Of a DNA stretch of 9,098 nucleotides, positions 1-5,504 are shown piece by piece. The DNA is taken from NCBI RefSeq assembly GCF_035467215.1, contig NZ_DATITZ010000160.1, positions 1-9,098 on the forward strand. Reading direction: 5' to 3'. The notes beneath the pieces are model-generated. The model was not told the DNA's origin. It ran no database searches and worked only from the letters and a program-made list of their open reading frames with translations. Within the stretch, counting starts at the first letter, position 1. Each line of letters starts with the position of its first letter. Source of the DNA: Thiocapsa sp035467215 (GTDB lineage Bacteria > Pseudomonadota > Gammaproteobacteria > Chromatiales > Chromatiaceae). The position numbers were made by a program, and so were the translations under genes.

Positions 1-2534
1 ATGCTGTCGAGCATCGCGGAGAACATCTCGAAGGCCTCGCGCTTGTACTCCTGCTTGGGATTCTTCTGGGCGTAGCCGCGCAGATGGATCCCTTGGCGCA
101 GATAGTCCATCGCGGCGAGATGGTCCTTCCAGTGGGTGTCCAGGGTCTGGAGCATGACCGCCGTCTCGATCTGGCGCATGGTCGGCGAGCCGACGAGCTG
201 CTCGCGTTCGGCGTAGGCCGAGGCCAGGGTGTCGTGGATCCGCGCGCGCAGCGTCTCTTCGTGAAGCGAGTCGTCCTCGTCGAGCCAGGTGCGGATCGGC
301 CAATCACCGCCGAAATGCTCGTTCAGCGCGACGCTTAGCCCTTCCACGTCCCACTGCTCTTCGAGACTCTCGGGCGGGACATAGGTGTTGATCAGACGCG
401 TCAGGGCATCGTCGCGCATCGCGGTGACGGTATCGGAGACATCCACGCTGTCCATCAGCTCGCGGCGTTGACGATAGATGACCTTGCGCTGATCGTTGGC
501 GACGTCGTCGTACTCGAGCAGCTGTTTGCGGATGTCGAAGTTGCGTCCCTCGACCTTGCGCTGGGCGTTCTCGATCGCCTTCGTCACCCAGGGGTGCTCG
601 ATCGCCTCGCCCTTCTGCATGCCGAGCTTCTGCATCATCTTGCCGACGCGGTCGGAGGCGAAGATGCGCATCAGGTTGTCTTCAAGCGACAGATAAAAGC
701 GCGAGGAGCCCGGATCGCCTTGGCGGCCGGAGCGACCGCGCAACTGGTTGTCGATGCGACGGGATTCGTGCCGCTCGGTGCCCACCACATGCAGACCGCC
801 GGCGGCCACCACTTGAGCGTGGCGCTCCTTCCAGGCGGCGCGGATGGCGTCGCGATCCGCGTCCGGGCCGGCGTCCTCGAGCTCGGCCTCCAGATTGCCG
901 CCGAGCACGATGTCGGTCCCGCGACCCGCCATGTTGGTGGCGATGGTGACGGCGCCCGGACGGCCGGCCTGGGCGATGATCCCGGCCTCGCGTTCGTGCT
1001 GCTTGGCGTTCAGGACCTCGTGCGGGATCTTCTGCTCGACGAGCAGTCGGTCGATCAGCTCCGAGGTCTCGATCGAGGCGGTACCCACCAGGGCAGGCTG
1101 ACCGCGGGCGATGCAGTCGCGGATATCCTCGACGATGGCCTGGTACTTCTCTTCCTGGGTCAGATAGACGAGGTCGCCCCGATCCTCGCGGACCATGGGC
1201 TGATTGGTCGGGATGACCACGACCTCAAGACCGTAGATCTGCTGGAACTCGTAGGCCTCGGTATCCGCCGTGCCGGTCATGCCCGAGAGCTTCGGATAGA
1301 GCCGGAACAGGTTCTGGAAGGTGATCGAGGCCATCGTCTGGTTTTCGGGCTGGATCGCGACCCCTTCCTTGGCCTCGACCGCCTGATGCAGACCCTCCGA
1401 CCAGCGTCGACCCGGCATGGTGCGGCCGGTGAACTCGTCGACGATGATGATCTGACCGTCGCGCACGATGTACTCGACATTCTTCTGAAACAACGCGTGC
1501 GCACGCAGCGCTGCGTAGACGTGGTGCATCAGGGCGATGTTGGCCGGATCGTAGAGACCGCCTTCCTCGGCGAGGAGTCCGATCTCCACGAGCATCTGCT
1601 CGACGTGCTCGTGACCCTCCTCGCTCAGATAGACCTGCCGTGCCTTCTCGTCGACCGAATAATCACCGGGACCGAAGTCGGGCTGCCCCTCTTCGTTGGT
1701 GATAGGGGCCTGACGGGTCAGACGCGGGATGATCTTGTCGATCTGCTTGTAGAGATCCGTGCTCCCCTCGGACGGACCCGAGATGATGAGCGGGGTGCGC
1801 GCCTCGTCGATGAGGATGGAGTCGACCTCGTCGACGATCGCGTAGAAGGGGTCGCGCTGCACGCGCTGCTCGGCCACGAAGGCCATGTTGTCGCGCAGAT
1901 AGTCGAACCCGAACTCGTTGTTGGTGCCGTAGGTGATATCGGCGGCATAGGTCTCCTTGCGGGAGACCGGGCGCATGTGGCGGTAACCTTGACCGACCGG
2001 CGGCTCGTAACTCAGGTCGAAGAGGTAGGACGCGGAGTCCGGACCCGTGCCGCCCGAGGAGTTGATGACGCCGGTGGACAGACCGAGGAAATGGTAGATC
2101 TGCCCCATCCAGGCGGCGTCGCGCCGCGCCAGATAGTCGTTGACGGTGACGACGTGGACGCCTTTGCCGGGGAGCGCATTGAGGTAGGCCGAGAGGGTCG
2201 CGACCAGGGTCTTGCCCTCGCCGGTGCGCATCTCGGCGATCTTGCCGTCGTTGAGCACCATGCCGCCGACCATCTGGACGTCGAAGTGGCGCAGGCCGAG
2301 CGTTCGCTTGGATGCCTCGCGCACGACCGCGAATGCCTCGGGGATCAAGCTGTCGAGATCGGCACCCGCGGCAAGTCGCTCGCGAAACTCAGTCGTCTTC
2401 GCGGCCAAGGCCTGATCGGAGAGTGGCTCGAGCTCGGGCTCGAGGGCGTTGATCCGTGCGACGGACTTGAGCAGTGTCTTGACGAGCCGGTCATTCCGGC
2501 TGCCGAAGACCTTCTTGAACAGATGCTTGACCAT
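1..2534 (-). CDS. secA: Protein translocase ATPase SecA, C-terminal end cut off by the window edge
   Basis: SecA is the ATPase that pushes unfolded preproteins through SecYEG at the inner membrane. The ATG at 2534 opens MVKHLFKKVFGSRNDR, the usual SecA N-terminus, and 844 codons plus two bases are present. The missing part is about 85-90 residues in E. coli terms and would hold the C-terminal zinc-binding tail, which cannot be checked. Visible motifs are Walker A MRTGEGKT (residues 102-109, K108 at the E. coli position), VNDYLARRD (131-139), TYGTNNEFGFDYLRDN (201-216), Walker B DEVDSILIDEAR (235-246), then the GMTGTADTEAYEF, TNMAGRGTDIVLGG and IGTERHESRRIDNQLRGRSGRQG-type helicase motifs (here with V for I in the last), and WVTKAIENAQRKVE in the scaffold region. 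Walker B lies 26 residues later than in E. coli because of an insertion around residues 158-190. Only a weak AGGT, 14 nt upstream, resembles a ribosome binding site. The gene follows the M23 peptidase gene after 163 nt, and no secM precedes it. Confidence 0.98.
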   Translation of the reverse strand, partial: MVKHLFKKVFGSRNDRLVKTLLKSVARINALEPELEPLSDQALAAKTTEFRERLAAGADLDSLIPEAFAVVREASKRTLGLRHFDVQMVGGMVLNDGKIAEMRTGEGKTLVATLSAYLNALPGKGVHVVTVNDYLARRDAAWMGQIYHFLGLSTGVINSSGGTGPDSASYLFDLSYEPPVGQGYRHMRPVSRKETYAADITYGTNNEFGFDYLRDNMAFVAEQRVQRDPFYAIVDEVDSILIDEARTPLIISGPSEGSTDLYKQIDKIIPRLTRQAPITNEEGQPDFGPGDYSVDEKARQVYLSEEGHEHVEQMLVEIGLLAEEGGLYDPANIALMHHVYAALRAHALFQKNVEYIVRDGQIIIVDEFTGRTMPGRRWSEGLHQAVEAKEGVAIQPENQTMASITFQNLFRLYPKLSGMTGTADTEAYEFQQIYGLEVVVIPTNQPMVREDRGDLVYLTQEEKYQAIVEDIRDCIARGQPALVGTASIETSELIDRLLVEQKIPHEVLNAKQHEREAGIIAQAGRPGAVTIATNMAGRGTDIVLGGNLEAELEDAGPDADRDAIRAAWKERHAQVVAAGGLHVVGTERHESRRIDNQLRGRSGRQGDPGSSRFYLSLEDNLMRIFASDRVGKMMQKLGMQKGEAIEHPWVTKAIENAQRKVEGRNFDIRKQLLEYDDVANDQRKVIYRQRRELMDSVDVSDTVTAMRDDALTRLINTYVPPESLEEQWDVEGLSVALNEHFGGDWPIRTWLDEDDSLHEETLRARIHDTLASAYAEREQLVGSPTMRQIETAVMLQTLDTHWKDHLAAMDYLRQGIHLRGYAQKNPKQEYKREAFEMFSAMLDS
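1965..2063 (-). other. 26-residue insertion in SecA nucleotide-binding domain 1
   Basis: Between FLG (residues 149-151) and YAADI (from 196), E. coli SecA has 18 residues and this protein has 44. The extra material lies in roughly residues 158-190. It contains SYLFD, SYEPP and GYRHMRP and is rich in Gly, Pro and Tyr. The flanks GLSTGV and YAADITYGTNNEFGFDYL match the family, and the reading frame is continuous, so this is a real in-frame insertion and not a frameshift. The E. coli comparison is from memory. The limits of the segment are approximate. Confidence 0.8.
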
Positions 2535-2697
2535 CGGATACGTTTGAGACCTGTCGGGAAAATCCCGGCATGATACCGGAATTCAACGACAACCGCAGGT
2601 GCCGTCGGAGGGGCGCCCGGGGTCGGGGTCTGCGATACGCGCCCGGGCAAACCACCGGCAGAGTCACGCCCCCGACCGCTAGAGCGGCACCCGAGCC
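2535..2697 (-). promoter_or_regulatory. 163-nt leader between the M23 peptidase gene and secA, with two inverted repeats and no secM
   Basis: No credible coding sequence fits here, so a SecM-type arrest peptide is not visible. One inverted repeat has arms CGGGA (2555-2559) and TCCCG (2563-2567) around AAA, 21 nt upstream of the secA ATG, next to the only AGGT that could act as ribosome binding site. A second has arms GCCCGGG (2615-2621) and CCCGGGC (2642-2648) with a 20-nt loop. Neither is followed by a T-run on the transcribed strand, so they do not look like intrinsic terminators. They could affect secA translation or RNA stability, but that is inference. Confidence 0.4.
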
Positions 2698-3633
2698 CTA
2701 ACCGGGTTGATCCTCGGACGCGCTGGCCAGAACGGGCGTAGGCTGTCGATCGATATATCGGAAAGGATCGACCGCCTTGCCGTCCTTGATCACCTCGAAA
2801 TGGACATGCGGACCGGTCGCGGTCCCGGAGGATCCGACCGTCGCGATCTTCTGTCCCTGCCGAACCATCTGGCCCTCTTTGACCAGATTGTCCTGGTTGT
2901 GGGCATAGCGCGTAACCAGCCCGTTGACATGCCGGATGTCCACCGTGCGCCCGTATCCGCCCTTGCGACCGCTAAAGGTCACGACACCGTCGGCGACCGC
3001 CACGATCGCGGTACCGCGAGGACTGGCGAAGTCGACACCCTCGTGAAAGAGGCGCCTTTTCTTGATGGGATGCACCCGAAAACCGAATCTCGAGGTGACG
3101 TAACCGGCGCGAACCGGCCAACCGGAGGGCATCGCCTGCGCGGTGAGGTCCTTATCCATGATGACATCTTCGAGAACCTCGAGCTTGCGCTTGCGATCCT
3201 GCACCAGGCTGACCATGCCGCCGAGCTCGCTGGCGATCTCGCGGATCGTGAAGTCACGGGCAGGACCTTCCTCGGCACCGCCACGCGGCGGCGGATCCGT
3301 AAAATCGAACTCTTCGGGATTCAGTCCGGACATGTGCACCAGACGCTCGCCGAGCGCGTTGAGCCTGAGCAGCTCGGCTTGCATCTCCCCGACACGCGAG
3401 GCGATCACGTCGAGATCTTCGTTGTCAGCTGGGACGGACGAGGGGGTGAGACTTGCGGGCGAGGAGCGGGGAACGAGGGACGGCTGAGCGCGACTGTCGA
3501 CAATTGGCGTCATGTTTTGGTAGTGCCCGATCCAGAATCCTAATCCTCCACCGGCCAAGGTAAACAAGATAACGGCCAAGAGCGCTATAACGGCCTGTCC
3601 GCGAGCGGTTTTTCGTCGATCGAGGTGGTGCAT
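2698..3633 (-). CDS. Membrane-anchored M23 family peptidoglycan endopeptidase (LytM type)
   Basis: This zinc metallopeptidase is expected to cut peptide cross-links in periplasmic peptidoglycan. From the ATG at 3633 the protein has 311 residues: a short basic N-terminus, one membrane segment (about 14-36, AVIALLAVILFTLAGGGLGF), a Ser/Pro-rich stretch (50-70), helical probably coiled-coil parts (about 73-100 and 128-160), and a C-terminal M23 domain (about 178-290). The active site is complete: HEGVD supplies H197 and D201, YAH supplies H245, and HVHFE supplies H276 and H278. It should therefore be an active enzyme, unlike EnvC or NlpD, whose LytM domains are degenerate. The start is uncertain because no clear ribosome binding site precedes it. 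An in-frame ATG at 3678 and a TTG at 3732 would add 15 or 33 residues before the membrane segment. secA follows on the same strand and dciA is divergent. As I recall, Pseudomonas has a peptidase gene at the same place. I cannot assign a characterised gene name. Confidence 0.9.
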   Translation of the reverse strand: MHHLDRRKTARGQAVIALLAVILFTLAGGGLGFWIGHYQNMTPIVDSRAQPSLVPRSSPASLTPSSVPADNEDLDVIASRVGEMQAELLRLNALGERLVHMSGLNPEEFDFTDPPPRGGAEEGPARDFTIREIASELGGMVSLVQDRKRKLEVLEDVIMDKDLTAQAMPSGWPVRAGYVTSRFGFRVHPIKKRRLFHEGVDFASPRGTAIVAVADGVVTFSGRKGGYGRTVDIRHVNGLVTRYAHNQDNLVKEGQMVRQGQKIATVGSSGTATGPHVHFEVIKDGKAVDPFRYIDRQPTPVLASASEDQPG

Positions 3634-3684
3634 CGTTTTTACTCTACTGTGGTCTCTAATCTGATGAGCGCTGGGCATATGATT

Positions 3685-3702
3685 CGATTGTCGCCACAAT
3701 CG
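3685..3702. repeat. Perfect inverted repeat (7-bp arms, 4-nt spacer) in the divergent region, operator-like
   Basis: The arms are CGATTGT (3685-3691) and ACAATCG (3696-3702), separated by CGCC. It lies 52 bp from the chosen peptidase start and 86 bp from the dciA start, just downstream of a possible -10 box (3678-3683) for dciA. An 18-bp dyad in a divergent intergenic region is a typical form for a dimeric regulator site, but no regulator is encoded in the window. Confidence 0.4.
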
Positions 3703-3773
3703 TGCCTCAGGTCGATTCGTTTTTCGCCGCAAGCAAACATCGAGACGCCGTTTGCCCAGGCCTTGCGCATGTC

Positions 3774-3785
3774 GAGGTAGACCTC
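3774..3785 (+). promoter_or_regulatory. dciA ribosome binding site inside a short inverted repeat
   Basis: The sequence GAGGT-AG-ACCTC (3774-3785) is a perfect dyad containing the AGGT (3775-3778) that best serves as the dciA ribosome binding site and ending 2 nt before the ATG. In RNA it could form a four-pair hairpin with a UAGA loop that partly hides the site. The stem is short and may be chance. Confidence 0.35.
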
Positions 3786-3787
3786 CG

Positions 3788-4345
3788 ATGCTTCGTCCGG
3801 GACTGGCCCACGTCCGTGAGCTGCTTCAGTCCAACCGATTGATTCGCCGTCATCTTGAGCACCGCGACCGAGAGCTGGCGCTGCTCGGCATGGTCTTGAG
3901 CCGGTTGCCCGATCCGCTGCGTGCGCATTGTGGCGACGCCGTGCTTGCCGATGGTGTCCTGACGCTTTTTCTGGATTCGCCGGCCTGGGTCACCCGCGCA
4001 CGCTTCCTGATCGAGGAGCTGACCCGAGCCCTCGAGCGCGAAGGCGTCGCAAAGGTGATCACGCAGGTCCGCGTCCGCGCACAGGACGACGGGGCGGATG
4101 CCCTCGGGGTGAAACCGCGGGGGGCGGTCGAGGGGCAACCGATCGGCGGCAACCGACTGACCGATCGGACGCGTGCGCATCTGCTCGGCGCGGCGGATGG
4201 GATGTCGGATCCGGTGCTGGCCGAGATCTTTCGACGTTTCGCAAAAAACCATACCCCGCCCGCCATGACGACGGTCGGGGCTGGGGAGGATGAATCGCCG
4301 GGATCGCGCGGGGCAAGGAAGACGCCCGCTCCGAAGTCGGCCTAG
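3788..4345 (+). CDS. dciA: DciA-type replicative helicase operator (DUF721 domain)
   Basis: DciA interacts with the replicative helicase DnaB and is needed for replication initiation in bacteria that lack the phage-derived loader DnaC. The ATG at 3788 follows AGGT (3775-3778) with a 9-nt spacing and gives 185 residues starting MLRPGLAHVRELL. An in-frame TTG at 3752 has no such support. Residues about 5-98 form the DUF721 region, with the family pattern of a short hydrophobic strand then SPAWVTRARFLIEELTRAL (64-82) and a closing strand VITQVRVRA (90-98). A Gly-rich linker and a predicted helix SDPVLAEIFRRFA (140-152) follow, then a polar Ser/Gly/Lys tail. It is the only plus-strand gene here: divergent from the M23 peptidase gene and convergent with lpxC, whose stop overlaps its own. 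The call rests on the domain pattern plus the lpxC-secA position, where a DUF721 gene also lies in Pseudomonas as I recall. Confidence 0.82.
   Translation: MLRPGLAHVRELLQSNRLIRRHLEHRDRELALLGMVLSRLPDPLRAHCGDAVLADGVLTLFLDSPAWVTRARFLIEELTRALEREGVAKVITQVRVRAQDDGADALGVKPRGAVEGQPIGGNRLTDRTRAHLLGAADGMSDPVLAEIFRRFAKNHTPPAMTTVGAGEDESPGSRGARKTPAPKSA
4342..4345. other. CTAG palindrome shared by the stop codons of dciA and lpxC
   Basis: The dciA stop is TAG at 4343-4345 on the plus strand. The lpxC stop is TAG at 4344-4342 on the minus strand. The two convergent reading frames therefore overlap by exactly these four bases, leaving no intergenic room for a terminator. Any terminator for either gene must lie inside the other gene, or the transcripts overlap. 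Confidence 0.95.
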
Positions 4346-5253
4346 GCCAACGCCACCGGGTGTGCATAGCAGATCGGGGACTCGGCGGAGTCTTCGAACA
4401 CCACCTCTTCCCACGCACTGACGTCGGCCACCAACGCCCGCAACAGGTTGTTGTTGAGCGCGTGCCCTGACTTGTGGGCCTGGAAGGATCCGATCAGGGT
4501 GTGCCCCAAAAGATAGAGGTCGCCGATCGCATCCAGGATCTTGTGCTTCACGAACTCGTCTTCGTAACGTAAACCTTCCTCGTTGAGGACACGGTATTCG
4601 TCGACCACCACGGCGTTGTCGAGACTGCCTCCGAGCGCCAGATTCTGCGATCGCAAGGCCTCGATCTCGCGCAGGAAACCGAAGGTGCGTGCCCGGCTGA
4701 CCTCTTTGACGAACGAGGAGGTCGAGAAGTCGACGATCGCCCGATTGGAGCGCACGTGGAATGCCGGATGGTCGAAGTCGATCGAGAACTCCACCTTGAA
4801 TCCGTTGTAAGGAGTGAAACGCGCATATTTGTCGCCGTCGCGCACCTCGACCGGCCGTTTGATCCGGATGAAGCGCTTGGCACGATTCTGCTCTTCCACC
4901 CCGGCCGACTGCACCAGGAACACGAAAGGCCCGGCACTGCCGTCCATGATCGGCACCTCCGCGGCGCCGACGTCCACGTAGGCATTGTCGATCCCGAGTC
5001 CGGCAAAGGCGGACAGGATGTGCTCGACCGTCGAGACGCGGACATCGCCCTTCACCAAGGTCGTGGACAGGCGGGTATCCCCGACATTGAACGGGGTCGC
5101 CTTGATCTCGATAGGCACGTCCAAGTCCACCCGACGGAAGATAATCCCCGTATCGGGAGCCGCGGGCCGCAAGGTCAACGGGATCTTCTCGCCGGTGTGC
5201 AGGCCGACACCGGTCGCCCGGATCACATTCTTCAAGGTACGCTGCTTGAGCAT
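4342..5253 (-). CDS. lpxC: UDP-3-O-acyl-N-acetylglucosamine deacetylase LpxC
   Basis: LpxC is the zinc-dependent cytoplasmic deacetylase that carries out the committed step of lipid A synthesis. The ATG at 5253 gives 303 residues, within two of the usual length, beginning MLKQRTLKNVIRATGVGLHTG. A GGGAG lies 10 nt upstream. The metal ligands are visible as H78 in STVEHILSA and H237 and D241 in KHKILDAIGD, and the catalytic H264 lies in KSGHALNNNLL; E77 precedes the first ligand as in E. coli. The inhibitor- and substrate-binding stretch PIMDGSAGPFVFL (101-113) is also normal. The gene follows ftsZ after 251 nt and converges on dciA. The protein ends in the nonpolar tail HPVALA. In E. coli the LpxC tail, ending in AVLA, is the FtsH degradation signal, so similar control is possible here but not shown. 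Confidence 0.98.
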   Translation of the reverse strand: MLKQRTLKNVIRATGVGLHTGEKIPLTLRPAAPDTGIIFRRVDLDVPIEIKATPFNVGDTRLSTTLVKGDVRVSTVEHILSAFAGLGIDNAYVDVGAAEVPIMDGSAGPFVFLVQSAGVEEQNRAKRFIRIKRPVEVRDGDKYARFTPYNGFKVEFSIDFDHPAFHVRSNRAIVDFSTSSFVKEVSRARTFGFLREIEALRSQNLALGGSLDNAVVVDEYRVLNEEGLRYEDEFVKHKILDAIGDLYLLGHTLIGSFQAHKSGHALNNNLLRALVADVSAWEEVVFEDSAESPICYAHPVALA

Positions 5254-5321
5254 CGGTCGAGTTCTCCCATCGCAAGCCATGGCGGCTATCGGCATCCGTT
5301 GCCGGCTGATCGACGACCGAG

Positions 5322-5352
5322 CGTGGCCCGGCAAATCCATGCCGGAGCCACG
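5322..5352 (-). repeat. Long bulged hairpin in the lpxC leader
   Basis: On the plus strand, CGTGGC (5322-5327) plus CCGGCA (5328-5333) face TGCCGG (5340-5345) plus GCCACG (5347-5352). This gives 12 base pairs broken only by one unpaired base at 5346, around a 6-nt loop. On the lpxC transcript it sits 68 nt upstream of the ATG. No T-run follows, so a terminator is unlikely. Confidence 0.6.
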
Positions 5353-5381
5353 ATCGTTTTCCATTCGTCATGTTGTTTTGC

Positions 5382-5397
5382 GGCTCGCATGCGAGCC
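5382..5397. repeat. Perfect 16-bp palindrome upstream of lpxC
   Basis: GGCTCGCATGCGAGCC reads the same on both strands. It is 128 bp upstream of the lpxC ATG. It could be a protein-binding site, or in RNA a 6-pair hairpin with a CAUG loop. The minus-strand continuation GCAAAACAAC has no T-run, so it is not an intrinsic terminator. Confidence 0.5.
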
Positions 5398-5489
5398 ACC
5401 TGCCGACAAGCTTAGGGTTTTCCCCGACGTTTATCAAGATCAACAACGAACCATTTTGAAGACGACTGTTTTAGAAGAACTATTCGATA

Positions 5490-5503
5490 CAGGGAAACCC
5501 CTG
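5490..5503 (-). repeat. Short hairpin one base after the ftsZ stop codon
   Basis: The arms are CAGGG (5490-5494) and CCCTG (5499-5503) around a 4-nt loop. The ftsZ TGA ends at 5505, so only one base separates stop and stem. The transcript continues with TATCGAATAG, AT-rich but without a T-run. It may protect the ftsZ message end or be a weak pause site. ftsA shows the same arrangement. Confidence 0.4.
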
Positions 5504-5504
5504 A

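Larger units (their letters stand above)
3634..3787. promoter_or_regulatory. Divergent promoter region between the M23 peptidase gene and dciA
   Basis: The two genes diverge, so both start sites must draw on these 154 nt. TATGAT at 3678-3683 on the plus strand matches five of six bases of the sigma-70 -10 box, but no good -35 lies 16-18 nt upstream. If it is used, transcription of dciA would begin near 3690, inside the inverted repeat at 3685-3702. I found no convincing promoter pair for the minus strand. The promoter assignment is weak; the divergent layout itself is certain. Confidence 0.35.
5254..5504 (-). promoter_or_regulatory. 251-nt ftsZ-lpxC spacer and lpxC leader with three inverted repeats
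   Basis: No gene is visible here. In transcript order the spacer holds a short hairpin right after the ftsZ stop (5490-5503), an AT-richer stretch (about 5405-5489) that could contain an lpxC promoter although I found no good -35/-10 pair, the 16-bp palindrome at 5382-5397, the long bulged hairpin at 5322-5352, and the lpxC ribosome binding site GGGAG (5264-5268). The length and structure suggest separate control of lpxC from ftsZ. Confidence 0.4.

Noticed and set aside
468..2573. 701-codon open frame on the plus strand opposite secA
   Set aside because: It mirrors secA, whose motifs are unmistakable on the minus strand. Long antisense frames are common in GC-rich genes, and this one shows no domain pattern.
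2345..2650. Minus-strand frame starting before secA, considered as a SecM-like arrest peptide
   Set aside because: It starts with TTG, has no ribosome binding site or signal peptide, lacks an arrest-like motif, and runs out of frame into secA.
3634..3732. N-terminal extension of the M23 peptidase to ATG 3678 or TTG 3732
   Set aside because: The extra residues sit before a basic start and membrane segment that already look complete. Neither upstream start has a ribosome binding site. Not fully excluded.
5382..5397. Palindrome considered as an intrinsic terminator for ftsZ
   Set aside because: No T-run follows on the minus strand and the stem would have only six pairs.
3707..5446. 579-codon minus-strand frame across lpxC and dciA
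   Set aside because: Out of frame with lpxC and antisense to dciA, both well supported. Its product is Arg/Gly/Pro-rich and lacks a family pattern.
5405..5489. Possible sigma-70 promoter for lpxC in the AT-richer part of the spacer
   Set aside because: Candidate hexamers such as GATAAA and TTCAAA do not combine at acceptable spacing with good matches.
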